Shown piece by piece: positions 40,263-54,179 of a DNA stretch of 64,000 nucleotides. This DNA is from Opisthocomus hoazin (Eukaryota; Chordata; Aves; Opisthocomiformes; Opisthocomidae): assembly GCF_030867145.1 (NCBI RefSeq), contig NC_134417.1, forward strand, positions 12,005,577 through 12,069,576, in the 5' to 3' direction. The position numbers and the translations under genes are program-made. Below the pieces are notes generated by a model. That model saw only the letters and a list, made by a program, of their open reading frames with translations. It ran no database searches and was not told the origin of the DNA. The number at the start of each line of letters is the position of its first letter. The first letter of the stretch is position 1.

Positions 40263-43200
40263 AGTGCCAAAGCCTTGATATTTTCACTTCCAGACGAACT
40301 TTGGTATTTCCTGGAATTGCAAGTGGTCACTTTTCAGAATAGCACTGAACAACGTGCAATGGAGAGGACATACTCCTATTTTCTTGGTAGTCCTAGCACC
40401 TAACATGACTTGTAAAAACTTATGTACCCACCCATTTCCTAGGATTCCCAAACTTTCTTTGGTCTGTAAGCCAAGGATTTGTCCATGTTACGCCTTTAAT
40501 TGAATCCGCCACTTTATAGAAATAAAAAAACATACAAGAGTTGTCTCTGGAAAACTTGCAGAGCCTCCACCCTTCTGCAGGCTGGAATTCGCACTCTTCT
40601 CTCTTTTTGTATGTCAAACTTTGCTCTCGGTTCATTTATCGAATGACAGAGTGATTTCTGGCTTTATATAAAAAATGGCCGTGATGAGTCATAGACCTCC
40701 CCCTCCTTTGCTTTCTTTTGATCCTGAGATACCAAGTGCAAATGCAGTATTGACAGTATTCCCACACCTTCTTAGGAATTTAGGAACTTCTTAGGAACTG
40801 AGCTTACATTCCTTAATTAACAAATTTTTTTTTGTCTCTTTGCTGGGTGTACTTCAACTAATAACATATTTAATACAGTTGAAAAACTTCATAATTCATA
40901 TTATCATTTAGCAGAGAGACCAGATGCGATGCATTAATCATAAAAGTGGTACAGTTTTTCAGTATGGCTTTTCTAAATTACCTTCTGGTCCTTCCATTTG
41001 TCAGTTTGGGCAATTCTGACATCAGTTCCTACTTGCCTCTTCTCTTTATAGGAAGACAAGCTGGTATTCAATTATTCTTTTTTTTTTTTAATATTTTACC
41101 CCCTATTGTTCAAAGTCAATTGCTTATTTACCAGCATAAGAAAATATTAAGGAGAATGATGCTGATTTATCATTAGTTGAATTGTTTTTTATCTTAATAC
41201 AAAAATGATAAATTGGATAGCTACTGCTAAATTGCAAATATTCCTGTAACCAGAGAGATCTAATAGTTATTAACCAGAGCATCTGCTGTCAAGCAGAATG
41301 CTTGAAACATTCATAATGTTGTGAACAGATGCTCCATCACAGTACAAGCCTTCTAAAGGACCGTTTCAACATTTCCAGTGAAGCATCCCAGGGTCCATTA
41401 ACCAAGAGCATGCACTTACAATGACCATATCATACAGCAGGTGGAGAAATGGCTGAAGTACTGACTAGACAAATGGATTCTAAATGAACATTTTTAAGCA
41501 AGAGCTATCTCCCTAGCAGTGCATTTTAAACACATCAGTCCAAGGAAAACCTTTGGTACATAAAAGGAACAGGAACATAAACCCCAGAGCAGCAGGCCGT
41601 AGAATTAAAAAGGCAGAACCCCTGAACTGCCTGCAGGTACCTGTGACCTAGGCAGTCCCACAGCCAAATCTTGCAGCAGCAGACGGAGAGGAGCAAGGCA
41701 CTTCAGCCTCTGCAGGACAGCTTCCAAGCCCCGGCACAGGGCAGGGCATCATCAAGTGTCAGTAAATGCTATTCTTACCTAGAGACCTGTAAAAGCAAAG
41801 ACAGATCAGCTACCCAGTCAGTCATTATCCCCCCAGGCTCGATGTAACCTAAATCAGCAAGTATCCCAGTAGATAATATTATGAAAGAGAATTCCAAAGC
41901 GCGTTCCCTTTGCTTTGGTGGATGCGGGTGAGAAACATGAGACCATTAATTATGCTTGTGCTCAGGGAAGGAAATACGAGAGGAGTTAGAAAATTATGTC
42001 ACTAGAATGGAAAAAATAGACTTTCTGGATACAAAATATAATTAGTTTTATGAGGGATATATTAAAAAGTCATCCTTGGATCTATTGGCCTGATATAAAG
42101 ACAAGTCTGGAGACTTAGAGTCTAGTTTGTAGATTAGGAAATGAAAAGAGCTGATACTTTGAAAAATCTACAGCACAACAGCATCCTCTCCCCTCCAAAA
42201 GCACCACCACCACCAGAGACTTTTAAGCTCAGCTCTGACCCTAATGAAGAAAGTGAGTGAGAGCGAGGAGTCATTGTTGTGTTACATGACACACTGGGTG
42301 GTGCTGACAAACTGGTCGTGATCACAGCCATCTTCCCGTCAAGCTGGCGGCAAGCGACACTGGAGGCATCAGGCAAAGGCACCTGTGAATCCACTCTATG
42401 ACTGTGCAGTGAGAGACTTTGTCAGGTACTGTACGTGCAGAAGCAGAGAAAGAAAAGTTGGAAAAGGCATCAAGCATTCTCCAGAGAAGTCTCTTTCAGG
42501 CTTTAGAGTGTGCTTTTGGGAAGAACGCTGTCAAAAAGAAAACAGGAAGCATGAGCAAAGAAGCTGCCTATTTTTTGATGTGTGCTTTAATTCTCTTGTG
42601 TTCAAGTCAGATGAAGCTTTACATCATCTATAAATCAGTAGGTTTGTATTAAGGCACCCAGCTTCAGTTTCTTTTTTTTTTAATCTTCTGAATGCTGTAG
42701 TTGAAAAATAGAGATTTTTTTTAAAGAACATCAAATGTGTTATGCTGTCATACTGCTATTGCACAGGTGATACCTAGGACCCGAGTCTCGCGGTGCAGTT
42801 TCATGTACTATAATTAGTTTACGATTACTGGCAACGCAGATCGGAAATCGGAACTAAGCCCCGTGAGAAAATATTTCATGCCAATACTCTAATTGATTTT
42901 CCTGAATTTCCCTCTACCACTCTTATTTATAAGGCTATACATAAAAAGGAGAACAGTTTGATCTAATTTATTTACTGCAAATGTTCCTAGGAAGAAAAGT
43001 GTTGTGAACAATTTTAGTTCAGTCAACTAAAATACTGTTTTCCTAATTTTACTGATAAGAAAATTCACAGTCTGCTTCCAAAATATCATAAACTGTATGG
43101 GAAGGGGACTATGAGGAATGACCTCTTACAAAAGATGCAAATGATATGATAGCCTGTGCAACAAGGGGTGGGAGAATACAAGGAAATCACAGCCAGATAT

Positions 43201-46200
43201 AATCATTGCTGCACTTGTTTTTTCGACTGGAAGTGAAGGCCCTAACTAACTGAGCAGCTCAGCAGCTACATCTGAATGATAACATGGGGAAGTCTACATA
43301 CGAAGGACTTCGTTCCTCAAAGATGAAAATCCTGAACCAGGAGAATACCCTTTCTTCGACAAGCAGATTAGATCAAGTTGAGAGAGCTTAAGTATTTGAG
43401 AGGTAACATCATGATACAGCCTTTCTCTGCCAGGTACAACATCATATTGGTGGTACAGAAAGACTTACAGGATTCCTCTTGTTGTTTATGCTATGCCTTC
43501 CGTTGTCCTGCTTCAGTCTTTGGAGCACAGAGTCCTTGGCAAGAAGGAGGGTGTTGCACCACTGGTGTAAATTAGCACTGTTCCTGTGCAGCAGTAAATT
43601 GTACCAGGGCTGGGCAGTTCTGACTGGGGGAATTACAGTCAGTCCCTATGGCCTCCTTCCCATCAGAGTACAGAGGTCATGGAATGCAAACTTCGGGCCA
43701 GATTATTTCACTGGTGGCTGGAACTCAGCTATCTGCTGTGTGTGTTACAATGGTACGTTTACTTTTTCTAAATGCTGAATTACTGCCCTGGGAGATGCAC
43801 ACATGCGTTCCTGGCCAGAATTTGGAGTTTAGCCTAATATTATGTTTTTTAAACGCATCTGGGATCTATTATGTTGCTGGGTAATGATTCTCACAGAATC
43901 ATCATTACTTAATATGTAAAGAATTGTCATTGTCAGTATCAGTCTCAGCATGGTATTGCAGAGCAGCATGTCTGAACACTAGATAAGTGCTTCTTGCTAT
44001 GAGCAAAATACTATAGGTCATTAAAATGCTAAAGTATTCAGGCCAAACGTTATAAAAAATGGATGGAACCTACATGGAAATTTCAGGAGCCAAGTCCAGG
44101 GACTTCTAGAAAATAGCAGTTTTGTTTACAAAATGTATCACAAAGTAACATAAACAGTGGAAAAGCATTAGAGAAACAGCATTATCGGCTGAAATTAGAT
44201 ATATACTTGGGATAAAAATGCTTCAGTGTTTTTAGTGTGAAATGGAAACAATTGTATGAAACCTCTATGCAGTTCTAACTCAGCAACAGTCCTTCAGTAC
44301 TTTAGGAATCAAAAGCATAGGGCCAGAATCAAGCAGCAGTTTATCCTATTTGTAATCCAGGAGTTACTTGTTTTAATCTTTTCAAGAGCCTCACACTATT
44401 TTGGTTTTAGCAGTCTCTGAGGAAATTTCCCATAACCACTAAAAAATAAAGGGCAGACCAAGTCAGTAATATTGTCATTTAATTTCAGTGCTCCTAAACT
44501 ATACTCAACTTCAGTTTGGAGGTGGACAGTTGAGCACAGGCAACTTTTGAAAGAGTCTTTATGTTTAAATGCTTCAACTCATTGAAAGCACAGTTTGAGA
44601 GGAGAAAAGTCATTCCAGATTCTAAACCTGGTCTTTGGGCTTATTCTTGAGATTACAGTCAAGTTTCTTTTTAATCCTTGCAGGAAAGGAAGCAAGAATG
44701 CCTGCCTCTACTGCATGTTTTCTGGTGGATGTATAGCATCTTTGAATAAGGAATCAGGGAATTTGCAAAGACTGGGAAGTATTTATTTAAATTTCTATTG
44801 TTACCTGTTCTACAGTTGGAAGGCTGTACTGCTGTAACTCCTTCCACTTCAAAAAAATTATGCCTGGCCTTCAGTATGTATGAAAGACTAATCAGGCTCT
44901 TGTGCTCCTCTTTTATATATGCTATGGTTCGTCAAGAGGTGCAGTACTTCGCCTGAGGTACGCTGAGCCAGCATTCCCACATATTTCCAGACGTACTGCA
45001 GTGCACTGGTAATAATTATTCTGCACAGTGTCAAATAGTAAGGAATTCTTTGCTGTAAATAGGTACAGATGCAGATATGGGATGCTAGGTATCTAGATTC
45101 TTGAAAGGGAATGACAGGAACAGTTTTATATGGATCTTGAGTTAGAAGTGTAACCAATAGATCATGATTATTGTACTGTCTATCAGCACAACAACTCTGT
45201 GTTCAGCTTTCCAGCTAAGTTTTCAAAGCTCTTGGTTCTTAGGTTTTTAAATTCTGCTGACTCTTCTCTCTGCCTTTACACCACCCTAAACACACCTAAA
45301 ATGTTTGCTGACCTGTCTTTTGGTTATCACCATGGTTGCAGCTTTTATCCTGGTGAAAGTGTGCTTCTATGGATTCTGTAACAATTTTCTGGTATTATTA
45401 ACCCCAGAGTCTCTTCTTAAGTACTATTATTCAATTATCTGCTTTAAATGTAAGTGAAATTCAAATACATCTAATTAAACTAAATGGATTCTAAGCTCAG
45501 TGTATGTTCTGATGTACTGCTATGTCTCTGACCTGCCCCGGATTGTTAATTTATGAATTTATAGCTGTAGTGTCACTTTTACATTTTCTGTAATGTAGAA
45601 GAAGACTCCACCGTACATTCCAAGCCAAGCTCTAATGCAGGACTTCTACCTGTAAGGTTATAGCTATACAAAAATGATCAGAGGTCTGATCCAAACACAA
45701 AGTTTTTTTAACAGGACTTTTGATTATACTGCATCCTCGTTGTGTTCAAAGTTCATACTGACAATTTGGCTCCATTTCAGAATTCCTCAGATACTTTGTA
45801 TTAATATGAGAATGAGGGGTTGAATCTGCCGTTACGATGGGGATAGTTTAGCAGTCCATTCCACTCTTAGACCCAGTTTGTCTGTTTTGGTTTAGTTTCG
45901 TATTTCAATTACCTTCAAAACATTATTCTATTTGTTAAACCATGGACCATATTAAAGTCATGCATATCCCTAGAAGGGATGAAGTCAGTCTAAACACCAT
46001 CAAAATGTGAATGCAAGCTCAATAGTTATTAGAAACACAGGTGTATAAAACACAAGTGAAAACAGAAAACCTATACTGTTTGTTAAAAAAGAATCCAAAA
46101 CCAGCCAACAAACTGAAACACTTAATTCTGGGATAAAACAGTCTCTTTTTTTGACTTTTCATATCCAGCTTTTAAGTCCAGAAAAGAGAAATACATAACT

Positions 46201-46944
46201 GTCAAACCAAACAGACCTTAACTACGTGTCCAGTCTTAGGTTGGCTATCAGTCAGAGAACAGCTTACTGAATTGTTGCAAGAAAGAGTTACGGTTAAAAA
46301 TAACTCCTAAAAACACCTTGGTATCCATGGGAATAGATGGAAGTAGATATTATGATCACTACCTTAAACAGCAAGAGGGCATCAGAGTAACCTTGCTTTT
46401 GCTTATTTCTTCAGTAGATGAACTGAAAGTTTTCCAGTTGATGGAAATGAAGTTTTTCCAGGCTGTGTATTCCCAAGTTACCCTGTCTTTTACAGAAGCC
46501 CTTCATCCTGTGACGACAAGCACAATTCACAGTTTTAAAGCAGAAAGCAAAGAGTACCAACCTGAACTCTGATTACACTAAGATAGAAGTAATAGAATTT
46601 GTGGAGCCCATACTGGTAAACAAGCTATTATTTGGAAAGGCTTTCCAAGTTAATTTCTGCTCATAATTGACTGAATACTTGGACAGGAAAGAAAATCTCA
46701 GTATTCAGGAGCTAAATATGTTTTTTCATATTTCTAAATGCAATGAAGTCCCCAAACTCAGTTTCATTTGGTACAAACTATTCCATTTAATACTAAAAAT
46801 ATATTTTTAAGTAAGTGCTTGTCGAAATAATGACACAAATTGATATGTAAATCCCAGAAAGAGATGATTATATGAGTGTTCCTGAAGAAGTCTGTGCATA
46901 CCTCACAAAACCTAAGTCTAGTTCCTACCTGTATTTCAGAGGAA
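40263..46944. other. Intergenic sequence
   Basis: 6.7 kb of mostly AT-rich sequence with no exon, RNA gene or classified element that I can support. Open frames are all under 100 codons. Fragments such as GGGCCAGAATCA (44320-44331) may be decayed old repeats. Confidence 0.5.
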
Positions 46945-47225
46945 CTCCTCTCCTCTCCTCTCCTCTCCTCTCCTCTCCTCTCCTCTCCTCTCCTCTCCTC
47001 TCCTCTCCTCTCCTCTCCTCTCCTCTCCTCTCCTCTCCTCTCCTCTCCTCTCCTCTCCTCTCCTCTCCTCTCCTCTCCTCTCCTCTCCTCTCCTCTCCTC
47101 TCCTCTCCTCTCCTCTCCTCTCCTCTCCCTCTCCCTCTCCCTCTCCCTCTCCCTCTCCCTCTCCCTCTCCCTCTCCCTCTCCCTCTCCTCTCCTCTCCTC
47201 TCCTCTCCTCTCCTCTCCTCTCTCC
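46945..47225. repeat. Compound microsatellite: (TCTCC)n-(CTCCCT)n-(TCTCC)n
   Basis: A pure pentanucleotide tract of about 36 units (about 46945-47127), an inner hexanucleotide tract of about 10 units (about 47125-47187), then about 7 pentanucleotide units (to about 47225). One strand is entirely pyrimidine. The open frames found here on both strands arise only from the repeat. Confidence 0.97.
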
Positions 47226-50200
47226 AAATTCAGATTAGGTTTCTGCCTCACAGCAGTGACCTAAACACCAGTCTCTTTGACTGGAACAGTCCCACTTTGT
47301 AAAATATACTTAAATATTCATGGAGCCAGATGGTGAGAGAAAAAACAATGCTCTAGTTTGGTGGTTCGGTAACCCTCCTGGGGAGGGTGGAGGTGTTAGT
47401 CCCAGTGAATGTGTAATTATTTATACAATGTAGAACAGTGTCAACAGGAGAAAGTGACAAGTCCTGTCCCCCCCAAAATTGCCCTGCAGGAATGAAGAAG
47501 GGTAAAGAAACAATAATGCATTTGCCAGAAATCTGCCAGGTATAGTTAACAACAGTTTAAACACACTCTGAAAATAATTTACAGATTATTCCTGAAATAG
47601 CTAAGCTTTTCGATGAATAGATGTTCTTCCACATCTCTGAGACCAGCCTTGTTCCCCATATTAAGTGAACAGACCTTTCATCCTCCAAAGCAAAACAGCT
47701 CTGAAAATAGAAATCATTCAGAACATATTTTAAGATCTGAGCATCTCATAACATCATACCTCTATCCTTGCTCCTATGGACATCAATGGAAGGAAAAACA
47801 GTATTTATATGTTCAACAAGCAGATCTGTCTCTTGGAGAATGCTGCTCTATAATGGCTTGTGTCTGGCAGGAATAAAGAACTCTTGAGACCTGCCTGCCA
47901 GTTGAATAGTCACGGCTATATGGAGCTCCGGCAGTAATGTTTTTGCAGTGTGATTGCCGAAGACATCAAGCAAGGCAAGGTTCTTAGGCACAGATGAGTT
48001 TTCATTGGAACAACTAAAAAGACAGACAACATTTCAGGCAACAAATTCTTATTCAGGGCTAAGACAGAAGAAGCAAGCTTTCAGCTACATGCAGGCTGAG
48101 GAGAACTGCTCTCACTTTATCTCAGTTTGTGATTTAGGCAATGTGACACACTTTTCTAACATTTTCTCACAGCTCATATGAGTTAGCATTGGAGAACTCA
48201 CAAAAAGCATAGATAGTTCCAGTGCATTGCTGTGATTTTTTTCTATGCACATTTTGCTAAAGTCTGAACCTTAGAGAAGCATTTTACATGTAAACACTTA
48301 ACAAAGATAGTATCTTACCGACGACTTACTTGTGTAAGTCCTAAGTCTGTAGGACTTGTGTAAGTCCTAAGCCAAAATTCTCCTGGTGGCTAACATACAA
48401 CGGCAGTAGGTATACAATGGCATAAAAGAGTAGGAAAATAATGAAATCTGGACCAAAAGAAGACTGTGCCAAGCAACACTTAGGAAGTTGTTACACTGAT
48501 AAGATTCTCACTTTCAGAATTTATGTCCCTGTGACACCTCTTCTGCCACCGCATGTGTGAAAACTGGTCCTAAATAACTGCTCTAGGTGTGAAACTCCTG
48601 TGACTACGGTGTTGAGAAGGTCTGTGTTTTTCTAGCAGTGAGTCTCTGCTGAATCAGTCTGGCTTTTATGGCAGTGGTGCTACAGCTACTGGCAGGTAGA
48701 TGAAGGGGACACAGACATCTCATCTCTGTTGGCCCCGGGCAATGTCCCATGCAGACTTTTTAGAGAAGCAGTAAGAAGCCAGGATGGGAAGTATGCTGAG
48801 AGCTCCTCACCACTCACAGTGACGAGAAACTGTGTCCAGAGCTGGGGGAACAGTCACCTGTGAGTGCCCCAGCCCAAAGCCCAGAGACCTCAGCACTGGC
48901 ACCTTGTCCATCACCCTGCCTTTAATCTCCCCCAAATCTCTGCTGGCTTCCAGTTGGGCCGTCAGGCTCCACGTGCTGGTTCTGCGCAGCTGGACACTGG
49001 ATGCAGCAGTGGAGGATATAGCACAAACACCATCTCTGGGCCCACTCTATCCACCCTCTCACAATTGCACCAGTGGATCATTGCCAAAAATGGTTGGAGG
49101 CCTGCGGTGGGTGACATTTGACTACATGGTAAATTTACCCTGGGCAAAGAGAGCCACTGTTACTGCAGTGAGCCATTCGAGTCTGGCTGAAGCTACTTAC
49201 TTAAGGCATCAAAACAAGGAACCTGAAACAGGAGATTTCTCAGGACTTCCAAGCACGGAGTTTCACATTGTATGTCCCACCCACAGACCCCTGTGCCTAG
49301 CCTGACAAAAAATGGCATCAGAAATTGGAAATTCACCACCTCTGGCTTTTAAGAAGGGAGCAAAAAAACCTAAGAGGTTTAAAGCTTTAGTCACCAAAAC
49401 CAAGCTGTCTGAGAATTTTTTTTAAAGCTCAGCTGTAAACAGAGTAATAATTCATATTACAGTAACCATAGAGTCATGTCCCTTTTGTTAGTCATATGCT
49501 TTGCCAATAAAATGACTTTCATAAAACAAGAAAAACTTCATAGAGTGTGGAAGATCTTTTGGGAGAGTGTATAATTAAAGCACACTGTTTTCTGACATCT
49601 GGAAAGAAATTCTTGACTGCAGAACAATAGATGACCTCTAACCTTTAAAAATACATTTTCAGATAAAGTATTTTCAAATAAAATTTTGAAGGAAAGCTGC
49701 TGTGAAAGCAGAGAAGTGTCTGTCTTGACACTCAGAGATGGAAGGGACACAGCAGATTTCTGCATCTATACATCCTGTGTAAAAACTATGAAAGAACAAG
49801 CAGCTGTCAGCAAGATGTAAGAATCCAGCAAGTGATGTGGTGATGAGTACTCAAAAGTTAAGGAGTTAAATACTGCATAGACTCTGGCAGATGGAAGGAG
49901 AACGACTGACTAGCAAGAACTGCACTGAACCTGGTGTATGTAGCCAATACAACAGGTAAGCAAGTAAAAACTGGTGCAGAATCTGTATTGAGATTTAGCC
50001 AAAGGAGATGTGTTGGATATGTGTCAACCAGGAAAAACGGCTTGGAGAATGTGGCAGTATGTCTGTCCAGATTGTGAGCTCAAGATGAACAAAACTTAGC
50101 TTATTACAACAAATTGAAAAGTGTTAATATTTCTAAAGCCATAGCAAGGAGATGCAGAATTACTAAATCTGCTGGCATCTTTCCTGTGTGGGGCAGGTCA

Positions 50201-53200
50201 GCATCTCAGGCTCCTTTGTTTAGGAAGAAATCAGAAATTCTGTTGAAGAGAGACGGAGGCAGTTGCAGTGGTCATAAAACTAGATGCTAACACATTTTTC
50301 CAGCATCACATTCCTGTTGGAATTCAGTGTGAAATTGGCACATGACTCTAACTGGTGTCTTTCAAATATGCTCCAATGCCTCTCCACCACCTGACTAAAT
50401 TCCTCGAGGCAGGGGTGCACAGTTTAGCTGGTGCTACAGAGAATAAATGGAGGCACAACTGTATACATATATTCTGAGTATAGTGTATTTTATTTTTTCG
50501 GTTTGGAATGTGGATCAAGCTAATTGCAGGCATTACAGTACGTACAGAAATGCAGTGAGCAGGTGTAGTGGATGCACGTGTTTTTGGAGGAAGCAGCATT
50601 CCTCTGTCCCTCTCGCTGCTCTGCTGTGTGCACTACAGCACCTGCCGCAAAGCCCAGCCCAGACGAGGAAACAGACTTTGGGCTAAGGGGATGAGGGCAC
50701 CTGGCCTTGGGAAACGAGTGTGGTGAGCCACTGCCCAGCTGAGGCTAAGGCATCCTTCAGACGGGCCATCACCGGCCAAATGCCCACCAGGAACAGACTC
50801 CTCTCCTGGCCCAGGTCTCTGGCGTGCTGGTGGTGCGTGTGTGAAACTCTCTGCAGTTCTGCGGGTTTGGTTTGTAGCTGCTTGTCTTTGGGTTTCTGAT
50901 CTGGGTTTTCAACCATGACTTCCTAACTCTGTCCAGCCCTGCTCCTGACTGAGGGCTGTGGGTGCGGGATGCTGGGCTTTACCTGTCTCACTGCCTCAGC
51001 TTGCTCCGCTGGCGGTGGAGGATGTGAGGCTGGGGTGGTGGGGCTGCCCAGCAGAAAGTGGGAGGCTGGGTTCCTTTGCGAGCTGTGGCTGTGCAGCTGC
51101 AGGATATGGGGAGGGGGGGTGTGTGTGTGAAGGTTTTGCATATGGCTCAGAGAGCCATGAAGCCTGGCACCTCCGCATCAATATTTTTTTTCCTCCCATA
51201 AGTCTGTGGTGTCATATGAATTATGTGTAGGCTTAAGATAAGTATTCAAATGAGCGTTGGTGAGAACATTGCCCTGTAACGCCAGCTGGACCAGAGAATT
51301 AGTCTGGAATATTACCCGCAGCAGTCAAAGATGAGCAACAGCTTAAAACTATTTCTTTCGATTATTTTGTTAACAGCTAGTCCCAAAGCAAATGATACTT
51401 CCGAGACTTGATCTCTGCATGAAAGTAATTTAAGGGAGTGTGGGAATTTTCAAGATAATTCTTTGAGTTAAGAGATAATGTGGGGAAAGATTTTTTTCCC
51501 CATTACCTTCCTACCTCTTCCACTTTGTTCCCATCATAAAATAAAAATCTTTGACTGCACAGTTATAAGTGAGGTCTGAAATTCGAGACTTAGCATCAGC
51601 ATACCCTGTAGATGGTTGCCCTTCCTACTTATAAAGGACCTTACGAATACCCCAGAGTTCAGCGCATGCTGTGGTAATTTGTGTAAGAGGAATCGTAAAT
51701 ATTTCACTGAAGCTCACCTTGCAAAAACCACTAGAGAGTGTTGTAGATGAGAAAACTCCCCAACACATGACACCTTTCGGTTCGTACCATGGCACTAGAG
51801 CGAGCCCCTGTTTACTGCAGTCAGTCCCTGTTTACTGCATTAGCTACAGTCTAATGAGTTGCTTCCTGTGGCAGATCCAGGGCTGGAAGAGCTGGACAGA
51901 TTGCGGTGGTTCTATTATTAGAAGCCTGTTAGGTTTGACATTGAGCATAAAAGATGGGGCTCGTGCTGCAGAGCATTTCTCACCCTCTTGAGAGTAAATC
52001 CCTACAGTTGTTATCAGAAAATACAGTCAGGCTTCAGGATTCTTGTTGATCAGACTTCGAAGTCAATCAGTCATATGGAGATACACAAAATCTGTTGACA
52101 AGGAAATGATGACTGATATCCGAATAACAAAATCTGATGAGAAAAGACAATAAATCTTGCTACTATCAAAGCAAATGCTTCAGAGTCTAAAATTTCACTC
52201 TCAAGGATATTTTGTATGTAGATAGCTTGTGCGTAGACTGAGTTTATGCAATGTGTTTGAAACATCCAGAAAAGCTTTACCTATAGATAGACTGTGTGAG
52301 TGAATACATACTTTCAGTTTTCAGTGGTACATCAGAATAAATTGATTATTATGTTATTATTGGATTCAGCAGAATGTACAGGCATGTCACCGCATTTGCA
52401 CCATACCTCAGGTGCGATGTACAGTTATTTACTCGTGTTTAGTGCTAACACAACCAATGCTGTAGGACAGGAAGAGAAGACTATCAGAAGGACGCAGGTA
52501 GTTAGGAAGCCAGTTGTATGTCCTATCTGCGTGACAGCAGGACGCGTAGCTACACAGCGCTTACAAGACTCAGGCAGGGCATTGGTATGGCACTGGCACA
52601 GGGACAAGCACCCCGCACAGTCTTGCTATCTGCTCCACCTTGGTTTTTCTTGGAGAACTTCCACCCACATTCGAGGCAGTTGTCAGAGCTCAGCTCACCC
52701 TGAAGGAGGCAGAACTAAAGGAATACGGCTTCAGACTTCAAATTTGTACAGAGAAGGTGATGACGTAGTGAAGTTGGGTTAGGAAGTTTGAAGAAATAAG
52801 TGGCTGGGGAAAACGTTTTTGAAAAGAAGAAAGAAGCATAGTAAAGCAATTCAGAAATGCTGTGATGCAATGTTAGATCTGCATCCGTGCAGTGAGGCTG
52901 CTGGCTGCACAGCTTGTGCCAGCACGAGATGTAGGGGTCACTGGGCAGCTTGCACAGGAGCTCGTACTGTAAAAGACTTTCCCGTATGTTGGTGTTAAAT
53001 GAGGAAGGAATGAACTGGGCTTGCTCACGTCCCAGCTCTGACAAGGGCTGTGGAGCTCATCTGACAGCCTCGGGGCAGCTCTGGCTTGTGCCTCTGCCCA
53101 GAACAGGCTTATTCGCAGGATGAATAGTGGGCAGGAAAGCACGGCTGTCTCAGAGGTGCCACGTGAGCTTTGGCGGCAGGTTGGGAGTGCAGTGCCGCTG

Positions 53201-54179
53201 GCCAAAATGAATTGGAGCTCCCCAAGAGAGCTCGAAGGTCATGGCAAGCCAAGAGCTAGTACCTGTGTCTGTCTCTGAGCAGGAGGGACGAGCATCAGCT
53301 CCGCTTTACAAACAGCATAGCTAGCCCCACAGCTCCTGCTCCAGTGGGAAACTACGAGCACGGGACAGTATGTATACTCTACAGCTGAAGGAGGGGAAAA
53401 GGCGAGTTAACTAGCAAGCAGGGACTGAATCACAGCACTGCTACAATACTTTAACTGACATTTCAACATTAGAGCAAAAAGAGGACTGCAATATTTCAGA
53501 AAGTACTTTTTAATGCTTTAGGTGTTGAGAACTGTAGCACGAAATAGGTGTGCGTTGTTTGACGTTAGCTGGGAATACGGCAGGTAGGCTGTAGTGACAC
53601 AGACCAGTCTGAAAAGTGAGTGGCGGAATACAAAAGCCGCTCACACCCAGCGGGCGACAGCTTGGCCGTGGCGGGGTGGCCGTGGCGTCGCGCCCGCCGG
53701 GTCTGTGCCTCGTGGCTAACTCGGGCTTTGCCAGGGCCAGCCCCACGCGCTTGCCCTGAGTTGTTTTTCTCGTCCTCAGAAGTCCTCACAGAAGGTGCCA
53801 TGGGCCAGGAAGGAGCTGTTTCTGAACTGATGACTTCTAAGTGCTCAGCCTTGCACCGCTCCAGCTGCTGGAGGATGAAATCCTGTGTAAGGGGATACTT
53901 GCAGACATTTTTTTGAGCTATTGTGTTTTGTTTCTTTGCTGGCTTAGCACACATTAGTTCTAAACTGGTATGCAAGTCTAATAGGTATGTTAACCTGTAT
54001 CTGCGGTGATATGTGTATGGTAAAGAGAACAGAACAAACGAACTTATTTTAGTCAATATGTTTAAATAAACATACAATGCAGCAAGACGCGCACTCTCGC
54101 TCTGGCTGACTCTGCTCCGTTGAAGTTCCAGGAATGCCGAGGAGGGCAGCATCATCTCCTCCCAAACAGCTTTTCTTTC
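47226..54179. other. Intergenic sequence
   Basis: Nearly 7 kb without a supported gene. It contains an 18-bp unit repeated at 48328-48345 and 48354-48371, a (GT)n patch at about 51118-51129, and a 157-codon open frame at 48832-49305 whose product resembles nothing I know. GC content rises from about 53.6 kb towards the CpG island. Confidence 0.5.
48328..48371. repeat. Short tandem repeat, 26-bp period
   Basis: ACTTGTGTAAGTCCTAAG occurs twice, exactly, 26 bp apart. Inside it AGTCCTA and TAGGACT are mutually inverted and could form a small stem. Confidence 0.8.

Noticed and set aside
46945-47225. CRISPR-like array
   Set aside because: The units are contiguous 5-6 bp repeats without spacers in a vertebrate genome, so it is a microsatellite.
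46872-47264. Open frames of 108-130 codons over the microsatellite on both strands
   Set aside because: They arise only because the repeat lacks stop codons. The peptides are simple repeats of Leu-Ser-Ser-Pro or Gly-Glu-Arg type.
48832-49305. A 157-codon plus-strand open frame considered as an old retroviral or novel gene
   Set aside because: It starts at a GTG, has no recognisable domain, no flanking long terminal repeats and no splice or promoter support that I can see.
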